A DNA stretch of 64,000 bases from Manihot esculenta (Eukaryota > Streptophyta > Magnoliopsida > Malpighiales > Euphorbiaceae): the NCBI RefSeq assembly GCF_001659605.2, contig NC_035174.2, positions 23,634,027-23,698,026 of the forward strand, read 5' to 3'. Below the pieces are notes generated by a model. It was not told the DNA's origin and made no database searches. It worked only from the letters and a program-made list of their open reading frames with translations. The translations under genes were made by a program, and so were the position numbers. Shown here in pieces: positions 48,051-58,100 of this stretch. Every line of letters begins with the position of its first letter. The stretch's first letter is position 1.

Positions 48051-48199
48051 GGACTTTCGGCCGCCGAAGGTGCCGCCGAAAGTGCCTGACTTTCGGATCT
48101 GTCCAGGACTTTCGGCCGCCGAAGGTGCCGCCGAAAGTGCCTGACTTTCGGATCTGTCCAGGACTTTCGGCCGCCGAAGGTGCCGCCGAAAGTGCCCTG
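48051..48199 (+). repeat. 55-bp tandem repeat, about 2.7 copies
   Basis: Units at 48051-48105, 48106-48160 and a partial third at 48161-48199. Each unit contains one TTCGGCCGCCGAA palindrome, a second GCCGCCGAA half and a TTTCGGATCTG segment. The first two copies look identical, so the expansion is recent relative to the LTR. Confidence 0.93.
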
Positions 48200-48319
48200 T
48201 TCAGCCATTTCATGCATATTTCTATGTGATATTTTACAGATGTTTTAGGGGGTTTTTGGGGAGTTTATTAGAGTTATGTTTATGTATGATTGGTCCCTCA
48301 TTGGAGTCCACCCATGTAG

Positions 48320-48392
48320 GTTCGGACCCGAGGAACCGAGGACCTCAGCAGTGAGATAGCTGCTTCAGAGTCTGTAGAGCTTCAGCCAAGAG
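48320..48392 (+). other. Exon-like block in the solo LTR
   Basis: Lies between acceptor-like CATGTAG (AG at 48318-48319) and donor-like CAAGAG|GTGAGTGG (GT at 48393). It is purine-rich with ACCCGAGGAACCGAGG, a motif kept in every LTR of the window in the same bracket. It may be an internal exon of a spliced leader; untested. Confidence 0.4.
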
Positions 48393-48603
48393 GTGAGTGG
48401 AATGAACCTTAAGTTTTTAAATAAATGAAATATAACTTTTTGGAGCATGTTCATGCATCATATATGCCATGTGATATTATAGGGTGTTTGCATTAGTAAT
48501 CACGAATATGTTGCATTGCATAATTTGATGTGGATGCGGATTGGCTATTGGATGATCCTCTAGTTCCTCCTATGGTATGATATGATGATGATACGGTATG
48601 GAT

Positions 48604-48750
48604 TGCCAGTGAGGCCCATTCTACGCCCCTGGACTATGTTAAGAGAAAGACCAGTGAGGCCCATTCTACGCCCCTGGCATATTGGAATGTTATGTTATGT
48701 TATGTATGTAAGAGAAAGACCAGTGAGGCCCATTCTACGCCCCTGGCATG
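48604..48750 (+). repeat. CCAGT/CCAGG-type hairpin repeats in the solo LTR
   Basis: Three degenerate copies of a roughly 30-bp unit beginning CCAGTGAGGCCC and ending CCCCTGG, about 50-60 bp apart. Comparable arrays with complementary arms occur in the LTRs of P4, P5, O, M1, M2, ER and the other solo LTRs. Confidence 0.8.
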
Positions 48751-49392
48751 ATTGGACTATGATGAGGACTATAGGTGACAATACCATCCTTATGTGATAT
48801 GTTTGTGATGTGTTGCATTTCATGGAAGCATGAAATATTTAATATATGTTTTCTCTATTCTGCTCACTGGGCTTTTTAGCTCACCCCTCTCCCCTAACCC
48901 CAGATGTGCAGGTACAGGGTAGACCAGGAGGTTAGCCAGAGTATGAAGTGATGTTATGTAATAGTTAGATGGTGGACATGACAATTGTATTATGATGTAA
49001 TGTAAAAGAGTTTTAAGTTATGTTATGAAATTTGAATATTGAGGATAGAGTTGTGCTTGACCAATGCAGATTGTTAATCCCACTTGTATGTACATGGTCT
49101 TTATGATATGAGATTTGAGGTTATGTTTCAACCAAGCTTATGTATGATGAGATACCCCATTGGAGCATTTGATGAGGGCTCCAGTGGAGGTTTATGTTAT
49201 GTTTATGTTTATGTACAGGTTGAGCTTGGTTGTTATATGAGAATGTTTACAGGTTTATGAGTATTGTTGATCATGTATGGGATTAAAACAGGATTACAGG
49301 TTATGTCAGGCTTGCTACGGTTCCCGGCGGCCTTATGCCGATCTGGATCCTAGCGCCGGTAGCGGTCCGGATTTCCGGGGCGTTACAGTATC

Positions 49393-49743
49393 GCCCCTAG
49401 CATAGTCGGACATGTTATGATATGAGCTATGTAAGAGAAGACCAGGTGTGGCCGTATCGCCCCTGGCATAGTTGGACATGTTATGATATGAGATATGTAG
49501 AGGGCTATTGGTGACAAGTTCATCCTTGATGTGTATTGTTTGTGATGTGATGCATTTCATGATGGCATATGTTTAAATGTTTTCTTTATACAGTTTTGCT
49601 TACTGGGCTTTATAGCTCACCCCATTCCCTTAACCCCCAGGTTTGCAAGGACAGAGATAGTTCAGGAGGTCAGCAGGTTTTGGCTATGGTTATGTTTTGT
49701 AATAGAATAGTAGTGGACATGATGTAATATAAAGGTGTGTAAT
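49393..49743 (+). repeat. O 3' LTR, piece 3
   Basis: LTR of O resuming after the solo LTR, with more CCAGG/CCTGG units (about 49440-49468) and the conserved TTACTGGGCTTTATAGCTCACCC region. It ends at GTAAT, where X is inserted. Confidence 0.9.
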
Positions 49744-51515
49744 TGATAGGAGCGGTTCTCGAAGCCGGTCAAAAATAACCTTCTTGGTTACCTACAATTT
49801 ACAACTGCAGATAGTGGTGAAGGATCGTATCCACAGAGAATTGATTACCTATTTATTTATCTCAATCAAGACCAATAGAACTAATTGAAAGCACAAGTGA
49901 AGGCAAGTAATCAAGAGAAATAGAAACAAGTGCAAGAAAAGTAAAAAGGGGGGTTTTGAGATGATGTGATTAACAACTATTGAAAGCAATTAGAACAGCA
50001 AGTAATTAAAATAAAAGAGGAAATCAATATGAGAAAAGTCTAGTTGAAGATATGGATCCACTTTGGTTGTTTGGGTTGATCATTGAAACATGGTTATCTT
50101 GATTGAATCAATAGGTTGGTTATGGGGGTGGAAGACGCTTCTCACCACCATGTCTTTCCTTATGAACAAACTGATTCGGGAACGTCCTCTAACTAATTAC
50201 TAATCAACAAATTGCCAAGGAACGTCCTTGGGCCATAGGCATCAAAACAATTGCCAATTGCATGAAGAACAAGAAAGATCCAAACCCTAACTACTCAAAC
50301 GCATGAGATGATGTTAGATCATGCAATTCCTTGGATTTTTACACCAAGTGTTCTATGGACAGAATATTTCTAGCAATTACGGACTAACAAATATCCAAAT
50401 CCAACAATCAATTAACTTTGCAATCAAGAATCAAGTGGTCAATTTGATCAAAACAACAAAGCAATCTTAGAATTAAGCATCAATTGCATGAATATTGAAT
50501 GAAATCAAAGACAAAAGTTTCTGTTCAGATCTCACAACCCTTTAAACAACCTTAGTTTCAACCAAACTTCAACTAGAAAGAGGGTTTCAGCCACTCATGG
50601 CTGAACCAAAACAGAAAATAAAAGAAAAGAAGAAAGAAGATGAACAAAAGTGGTGGGAAAGCCTTGGAGTGTGGCTGCCGAACCTTGGAAGAGTTTGGTG
50701 GATGAAAATCTGCCTTTCTTATCTTCTTGAAGCCTTTATATAAGTCTTGAGAGGCTGCCTAGGGTTTCATGGAAGTCCAGGAGACTTTTAGAGGCTGTCC
50801 AAAGTGTCCTTGGAGTTGCATGTGCCTTGTTTGTGCATGAGTGAAGGCAAAAACGAGTCACATGTGATGGAAGGCAAGTGGGGGCTCTTTGGTCTTTTCA
50901 ACTGCTGCCCAAGGTCTTCAAGATGTTGCCCAAAGAGTTAAGAGGCTGCCCATACACTAATAAGGAAGGTGGAGCCTCCTTTTGAATTTTGAATGTGCAT
51001 GATACTAAGTGGGAAACATGTGATCTTTGGATTTGGCTTCCTTAATAAGCTTGATCTTGAAATTCAATATTTGAATGTGAATCTTGAAGATTTGGATCTC
51101 AAAATACTTCCCTTGTTTGGCTCCTCAATTATAGCAATTGGAGATATGGCTTCTTGAATAAGGAAAGTGTGCATTGGAGTGCATTTTCGGCTGCCTAAAG
51201 TGAGTTTCGGAGGCTGGACTTTCGGCTTTGGACATAAGGTTCGGCGGCCGAAGGTGCCGCCGAAGGTGGTCGACTTTTGTCTCTGGAGTCCTCTTTCGGA
51301 CGCCGAAGGTGACTGATTTTTGGCTTCCGAAAGTTGCCTCTGAAGGTTGCTTCTCTAGTTTTGGCTTCTTTTGGCATTTTTAAGAGCATTTTCTCCAAAT
51401 TGTTTCTTCACACCTAATACTTGCAAAACATGATTAAAACCACAAAATTAGGTAGAATAGGTGCAAACAAACATCAATAAGATCATGAAAATATGGGCTA
51501 AAATATGCTCTATCA
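49744..51515. mobile_element. X: LTR-like element of another family, 1772 bp
   Basis: Begins TGATAGGAGC and ends GCTCTATCA, flanked by perfect GTAAT (49739-49743, 51516-51520). TG...CA ends, a 5-bp duplication, no coding region and a TATA-like TTTATATAAG near 50735-50744 fit a solo LTR of an unidentified retrotransposon. Its ends also form a short imperfect inverted repeat (TGATAG). Near its right end (51186-51360) it carries a GCCGAA palindrome cluster very like those in the Tekay LTRs. The family was not recognised. Confidence 0.75.
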
Positions 51516-51520
51516 GTAAT

Positions 51521-51897
51521 AAAATGCAAAATGTTATAATGTAAGGTAATGGATAGAGTTGTGCTTGGCCCGAGTGTTTGGTTAATCCCTTTGTCACATG
51601 ATCTGTATGTAATATTTTTATATTGAGAAATGATGACCCAAGCTTGATATATGTTATGTTGACCCAACTGGAGAATTTGATGAGAGCTCTAGTAAGGGGT
51701 TTTTTATGATTACAGGTATAGTGCATGCTCAGGTCAAGCTTGGTAAGAGAAAAGTTAAAATTTTTATGTATATGTTTGATCATGTATGGGATTATACCAG
51801 TTGCACAGGATGTATGTTAGGCTTGCTACGGGTCCCGGCGACCTTAAGTCGATCTGGATCCTAGCGCCGGTAGCGGTCCAGTTTCCGGGTCGTTACA
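51521..51897 (+). repeat. O 3' LTR, piece 4 (U5 end)
   Basis: Last part of the O LTR, ending GGGTCGTTACA at 51897 and followed by AAGCC. Its final ~190 bp are the sequence found inverted at 4054. Confidence 0.93.
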
Positions 51898-54055
51898 AAG
51901 CCAACTGAGCCAACGAATGTGTCAAAGCTACTTAATGAACTCATGTACATTCAATATTTTCCATTAAGCTCCTTATACACCCACAACATTATATGCTCAA
52001 CAATCGTCTCAAGAGAACACTAAGTCAATTATGTCACCCTTATATAACCATAGTCGACAAGATAAATACCTAAACCCCTTAGTCAATTGCCTCAGTGGAG
52101 GGCCATATATTCAATTATTTGGTTGGAGGATTTTCTTGATCTGCTTAATTACTATTAAAATCTCACTTTGTATATTAGCCGGTTTAAACTAGTATATTAA
52201 CCATATACATTCATGCATATGAACATACATATCACGTATGTATAAATATTCATAAATTCGGCTAATAAATATAGAAGGTGTGATCATAGACTATACTAAG
52301 GGACACCCAATTTGAGCCATAAAGATTGGTGGTAAAATGTCATTCCTAGGTTTGCATCCATCTAGCACAACATTTACGATCTCTGTTAGAGAGTTTCATT
52401 TTTGAGAAGAAATCAAGAAATTAGAGTCTCATGAAGAAAGTATGGACATTTGAAGGGACAAACATACCAAATTCTTTTGGTTTATTTACTATTATGATAT
52501 TCATCTTTCATCAAAGCACCTCAATTTTTCTGCTAGTAGCTAATATAGTGATATGTCCTCATAATCCATCTAAAGCATCAAGCACTAAAAAGAAGATCGA
52601 TTTGTTTTTTGCTATTCTATTTCACAGTTTCTTGTTTGGCCAAGACTTCATACAAATCAAGATTCTTAACACCACCTACTTTCTACAATTTTTATGTGTC
52701 TCTTGCAATATAACCTGAATGGAATTTATTAAGACAATTTTACCCGTTTATTTGTGGAAAATGACTTATATTTAGAAAATATTTTGAGTGAAAAATATTT
52801 TCTATAGAAAATATTTTTCAATAAAATAATTTATTTTATTATTTAATTTTAATTTAAAAATAAAATTTATTAATAAATTTATCTATAGACGTCAAAGATG
52901 AAAAATAACTTCCTCTTTTGAAAAAACAATCATTTTTCTTAAAATTGCTTATTTTTTCTTTAGACTAGAAAAATATTTTACATTAAATAAATTTTCTGAG
53001 CGCTCCAAACGCTGTAAAACAGACGGATCCTTCGTTATCATTAAAGAAAAAGAAAAGGAATTAATGGTTTCAGAAAACTAAAAATGGTTTATTTTATTTT
53101 ATTATTTTTCTGGGTTTTCTCATTCCAGCGCATCCTGGTACTATATAGATAAAATTTTGTACTATATCAATAAGAATGTAGATAACATCTCAGACACTTG
53201 TGCAAGACACAAACACAATTGTGTAGATACAATCTGAAATATTTTTATAAGGGTTCATGAAGTTGAAAGGCTTTGGAGAGAATCGCCCATAATTTTTATC
53301 AGATTTGTGAAGTAGATGTATCACTCTTTGTGCTAATAGCAAAGCTTACTAGTGTTTTCTTAGCTGAATTGATGTCCCGCACAAACATCCTTTCTTCGTT
53401 GCTATAATCTCAGTTTGTCTTTTAGAGCTTTACTTCCCACTGCAAAATTCATGACCCAATTGAAGGAATTGCTTTATCGCTATTTCTTCACTGAACCCTA
53501 CTTAAAGAAACAACCAAATCTTACTACCTTTAGTCGATCACTGAGAAATTCTCAAACATCTACTAGCTTTTAGTCAACCACCATTTCCATGGCGATCAAC
53601 ACCCACTGAACACCACCGAATATCAGTCTGGTTGTTTTGAAAAACTGCCCAAATATCCCTCCTTAAATCCCTAATTTATTTCCATATTCCTTCCCCACTT
53701 GAACAAATGCCTAAACATCCTTAATCTATATTGACCTCTACTATTTTGTTTAGGAAAATGGTGTCTCTCCTATGCCATGGCATCAATCCCTATTCTATTT
53801 CGATTTTAGTCTGGATGTTTTGTTATGTTATGCTAATATATGCTGGCCTTTTGTTTTGTTTAGTGGATATTTCCATAATTCTTTTTAATTAAGGTTGGAG
53901 GTAAAAGATTTGATTTTTTTTTTTTTAATATTAGAGACGGAATCTTTGATAACTAGCAACATTTGTTTTTGCCCATCTCTAGAAGTATATCATTATGCGA
54001 AGGTAAATTGCGACCATTTTAATGACCTTTGCTGAAATATGGTCACTAAAAATTC
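51898..54055. other. AT-rich intergenic DNA right of O
   Basis: No retrotransposon signature or convincing gene. A 95-codon frame at 52431-52718 has a hydrophobic composition and no recognised motif; I do not call it. 52740-53000 is very AT-rich with repeated GAAAATATTTT-like runs, possibly a decayed DNA element. 53905-53930 is a poly-T run. Confidence 0.45.
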
Positions 54056-55150
54056 AAGTCCTTATAGTGAAATAATGCCTCAACCTCTTTGTAGCCTACA
54101 CCACTGCTAAAGAGGACTTTTCAATCAATGAGTACCTCTCCTAGTAGGATAATAACTTCTTGCTGATGTAGTATATAGCTTTCTCGATATGTTCTATTTC
54201 TTAAGCGAGGATTGCCTTCAGAGTTATCTCTTCAATGGACAGATACAGAGTTAAGGGCATATAAACTTACTGATTCCATAGGTAACTATCTCTTCCATGG
54301 ACAAATGTAGAGTCAAGTATAATTGGTACTAATATTGGTGAATTCGTAGGTATTGTTTGATCCTTTCGAAGGTTGTTTGACACTTATCATTCCATTTAAT
54401 TGGTTTATTCTTTTTTAGCAGCTTGAGGATTGACTCACAGTTGGTAGTAAACCTAGCAATAAACCTACTAATATGTTGAAGCTTCCCTTGAAACCTTTAG
54501 ACTTCTTTGTCTACATGCAAGGCTGGAATTTCCACTCTGGCTTTAACCTTATTTGGAATCATCTTCTACTTGCCTCTAACTGTGATGGCCCAATAGCTTT
54601 CTTGAGATAACTCAAAAGACACACTTACTTGGAGTCAACTTGAGCTTATACTGTAACACTTTTTGCAAGAAATTCTCCAAAGCTTCAAAATGGCTTTCTC
54701 TAGTAGCCAACTTAACTACCATGTCCTCCACATATACCTTTATCTCCTTGTAGATCATATCATAAAAAAGCATGGTTTCCATCATCTAGTAGGTCGCTTT
54801 AATATTATTTAGACCAAAAGGCATCACCTTGTAATAATAAGTTCTTCATTCAGTGATAAAAGAGGTCTTCACCTTGTTTTCGAGATCCATAAATAATTTG
54901 ATTGTATCCTAATAGCCCATTGAGGAAGGAGTACATGTCTTGACCTGCAACATTATCTATTAACACATCAATGTAGGGTAGAGAAAAGTCATCCTTACAA
55001 GTTGCTTTATTCAAATCCATATAGTCGATGCACATTATGACTCGTCCATTCTTCTTCGGAACTAGGACTATGTTAGCCAACCATTTTGGATATTCCACTA
55101 CTTCTATGAAGTCGACATTTATAAGCTACTTTACCTTTTATACTATCTTT
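54056..55150 (-). pseudogene. pol: Tat/Ogre-type reverse transcriptase and RNase H remnant
   Basis: The clearest open piece is 55098-54850: YPKWLANIVLVPKKNGR, then CIDYMDLNKA and SLPYIDVLIDN, the N-terminal half of a Gypsy reverse transcriptase in the form used by Tat/Ogre elements. Lower down, about 54330-54420 resembles the reverse transcriptase end (KWNDKCQTTFERIKQYL), and about 54060-54250 resembles RNase H (YYISKKLLSY, RYSLIEKSSLAVV, ATKRLRHYF) with several stops. The catalytic Asp-Asp motif was not located. Non-functional. Confidence 0.78.
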
Positions 55151-55882
55151 TCTTCCCATTCTATTCTAAGGTGATGCTTTTTCTACTTTACTAGTTTCAC
55201 CTCAGGGTATGTCGAAATCTAGTGTTGAATGATGACTCTGTCTAATCCATGCATATTCTTATAGGACTAGGCGAAGACTCCTTTGTACTTCATTAACAAT
55301 ACCATGAACATTTCTCTTTCTTGCACAGTAAGATAATTTGCTAGTTTTATTTATTTTAAATCATTAGGTATGCCCAAATTAATGCTTATTGCATCCACTG
55401 TGTTAATAAAAAATGTTTTAAAATGATTGCACATGTCCATTAGAGTCAACATCAAACAAGTAAGCAAATTCAATATTCATCTTATTAGTTTTGCCTTTGA
55501 ATCATCATCATTTAAATTAAAGACAAAAACATCAGAAACATAATTATTAAAAATAAAAACAAAATTAAGAGTAATGCTCCAAAAGTGCTTAGCTTCTAGG
55601 TTACAGTCTTGTTCAGGTCCATAGTATACATCTCTCTTGAATCTGCTGCTCTAGCTTAAGCAACTTACCATATCATTCTAGGCTAATGCTTACTCCTTGA
55701 TGAACTTGATTTCTTTCTTTTTGATTTTTTGCTCCCATCCTCCTTAGTGGGCTTATATCCTAGCCCATACCTTTTGATCTACTTCTTGAAGTTTGGAAAA
55801 GTTCCAGCTTCATTGCCATATCTTTCTAAGCCTATTTTAGGAAAGAAGGTTATAGCCTTCATCATACTAGCAACTTTGGGGT

Positions 55883-56314
55883 CTACATATCTTCATAGAT
55901 CCTACCAACTTGGAATCCAGCCAAAGAAGGTATCAGCCTCTCAATAGTAAGACTAGCAACCACTCTATACTTTTTAGCATCGATGGTAACCACTTTGTTA
56001 TTATAGGGAATCTTGATCTTTTGGTAAAAGATAGATGGGACCCTTTCTAGTGGGTGGAACCAAACCTTTCCTAGCAATAGTGAGAACACAACGAGTATGT
56101 CCAGAACTATAAACTTAACCTCGGTCTCGATCAGTCCAAATTTCACTACAATTTTAAATACCCCTATCACTTCCCTCTTCGAGTTGTCATAGGCATAGAT
56201 AGCCATGTCAAAACCACCCAAATACGACAACTTAATCTCTAGCTTGGACGAGAATTTTAGCAGAGAAAAATTGATGGCATATCTATCATCACTCAAGGAA
56301 CCTTTCATCCCCAA
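55883..56314 (-). pseudogene. Tat/Ogre-type protease-region remnant
   Basis: A 143-codon frame resembling the protease region between gag and reverse transcriptase in Tat/Ogre elements: YDNSKREVIGVFKI, then FIVLDI, LLLGKVWFHP and VPSIFYQKIKIP, the usual sheet pattern with an LLGRPWIH-like block. The N-terminal catalytic Asp is not visible in this piece. It stands between the gag remains upstream and the reverse transcriptase remains downstream, as expected. Confidence 0.72.
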
Positions 56315-56732
56315 AATTTAGTAGTGATGAACAATAGATGAATATGGTTCTTTCCTTCAGTTAGGTTAGAATTATGAAAGAAAATATGATCTTGGCCTTG
56401 GACTAGCAGAGCCTTAGTCACTTCTTTAGGGGTACCATTAGTAGAGATTTCCAAAACACTCAGACCTTAGTGAGCCATGATGCTTTTCAGAACCCATTAG
56501 TAGCTCCTAGATTGGCATACTGGCTATGATTCTGTTAAGCTATCTTAGAACCCTATCACCATTATTGTCTTATTTTTCAACCATCTTATATGTCTCTTGT
56601 CTTGCTCGATGCTAAGTTGCACTGGCTAGTAGTTTTCCTACTTTAGGCCATATTCGTAAATGAATTGTCCCCCTCATCACTTGAATCAGACCAAATACCT
56701 ATAGGTGCTTCATCTTCATCACTAGAGCTACT

Positions 56733-58100
56733 CTAGATGTCTATAGTCAGAACTAAGTTCCATGACTTTGACTGGATGGGTTGGATCAGCTCCATAATGT
56801 GGCTAGGTTCTCCTTTAGAGGTGGTAATCATGTAGAGGCCAAATAGTGGTGGAAAATTATGGTTAAGCATAGGGTTGCCTCTTATCTTTGGTCTTCTCCT
56901 AGGATCAACTATCTTCTTCTTGTCTATGAGGTATTGGATCTCATGCCTCATCCTATAACAATTGTCACTATCATGCCTAATTACTATTTGATGACAATGG
57001 CAAAATAATTTATGGTTGAAGTTGACAAGTGGGGGGGATTAATTTGGTAGTGGTCTAGGGGATAAAGTTTGCAGGAGACCTTGGGCTTTTAACTTCTCAA
57101 ACACTTTGGACATGGGCTTATCAAATTGGGAGAAGGTCCTTTGATTCCTCCTTACTGCTTACACTTCTAATGTCTCCCCACTTCTTTGACTAGAAGCAGG
57201 CTGATACCTTGACCTCTTCGACTGATAGGTCTTAGTCTTAATAGTCATCCCATCTTCTAGTAACTGCTCAAAAATAGAGATAACAAGTAATACAGCTTTT
57301 CATAGAAGGTAGGCAACAAATTCTTTACTATCAAACGGACTTGTTCCTTTTCAATAGATTGGTTGGTCATCTTTATGGCCTTTTTCCTCCCTCTTAGAAG
57401 GAACTGAGAGAAGGTCTTATTCTATTTCTTTTTTATGGTCTCTAGGTCTCTAAGGGTGACATCCATAGTGGTGTTGTAGGAATACTATTGTATAAGCCTC
57501 TTCACTAGTTTATCCTAATCCTTGCGAATGGTAGACTCCAGACCATGTTACTAGGAAAATGCAGTCCTTTTTAGTGACTGGGCGAAAAATTGAGTGACTT
57601 GCTCCTTCTTTGACTTAATGGTTTTCATCACAATTAGATAGGATCTCATATGTGCTTTCGGATCCCCAGCGTCATCAAACTTGGGCAGACCATGCATTTT
57701 AAACTTCTCAGGCAAACCCCCTTCGACTTGGATGTTGAATTCCTCAGTGTCAAAGAGCCCTAAGTCACTTGCTTACTTTTTTTTAAAAAAGCTTGGATTT
57801 TCTCAAACTTATAGTTCATTAGCTTAAACTCCATGATATGTTCCTTCGCAACCTTTGTAGCCTTATCCTTATAATACTCATCCAGCATCAAAGAACTCAG
57901 CATTACCATCACCCAGATTCATAGTCCTCACTATAGTATTAGCCCCTATTAAGCCTTATTATTGGGTTTTAACTTTAGTGTTCTCTCCTATAGGTTGCTT
58001 TCCAAGAGTCCTAAAGAGCCTAGATATTATCTCCTCCATCTTGTTATTTAGGGTCTCATCCAACATTTTTTCCATCAAGGCTCGGGTGTACTCTCTCTTC
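56733..58100 (-). pseudogene. gag: Tat/Ogre-type gag remnant
   Basis: Broken frames. About 57640-57720 reads PEKFKMHGLPKFDDAGDPKA, like the start of the Gag domain (PKFxxYDGxxDP). About 57380-57480 reads TLRDLETIKKK and TFSQFLLRG, like its central part. The open piece 56951-56733 (HEIQYLIDKK) resembles the linker after the zinc finger. Many stops; no product expected. Confidence 0.65.

Larger units (their letters stand above)
47059..49387 (+). mobile_element. Solo LTR, Tekay-type, in the LTR of O
   Basis: A 2329-bp LTR, TGTAATACCCGG to GCGTTACA, with perfect GTATC on both sides (47054-47058, 49388-49392). No internal region. This is the clearest single LTR for reading the family's layout: palindromes, TATA box, donor-like motif, second palindrome cluster, tandem repeat, exon-like block and hairpin array. 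Confidence 0.95.
4054..51897 (+). mobile_element. O: outermost Tekay-type element, internally deleted and with a palindromic left end
   Basis: The whole block is flanked by a perfect 5-bp duplication AAGCC (4049-4053 and 51898-51902). O itself has a palindromic LTR remnant (4054-4334), primer site, partial gag, and a 3' LTR lacking its first roughly 320 bp and split by later insertions M1 (5678-46156), the solo LTR (47059-49387) and X (49744-51515). Removing the insertions gives a 3' LTR remnant of about 2.0 kb, as expected for a 2.3 kb LTR missing its first 0.3 kb. No pol remains. Confidence 0.9.
54056..58100 (-). mobile_element. Decayed Ty3/Gypsy relic of Tat/Ogre type
   Basis: On the minus strand gag, protease, reverse transcriptase and RNase H remains follow one another in the Gypsy order from 58100 down to 54056, all broken by stops and frameshifts. 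The wording of the reverse transcriptase and protease fits the non-chromoviral Tat/Ogre lineage and not Tekay. LTRs and target duplication were not found. Much older than the Tekay nest. Confidence 0.75.

Noticed and set aside
52431..52718. 95-codon frame as a host gene.
   Set aside because: No recognised motif, skewed hydrophobic composition typical of AT-rich DNA, no supporting splice or promoter context.
52740..53040. A miniature inverted-repeat element in the AT-rich stretch.
   Set aside because: GAAAATATTTT-like runs are present but I could not define paired termini or a target duplication.
53570..53620. ATGGCGATCAAC as a possible host gene start.
   Set aside because: The frame closes within a few codons and nothing coding follows.
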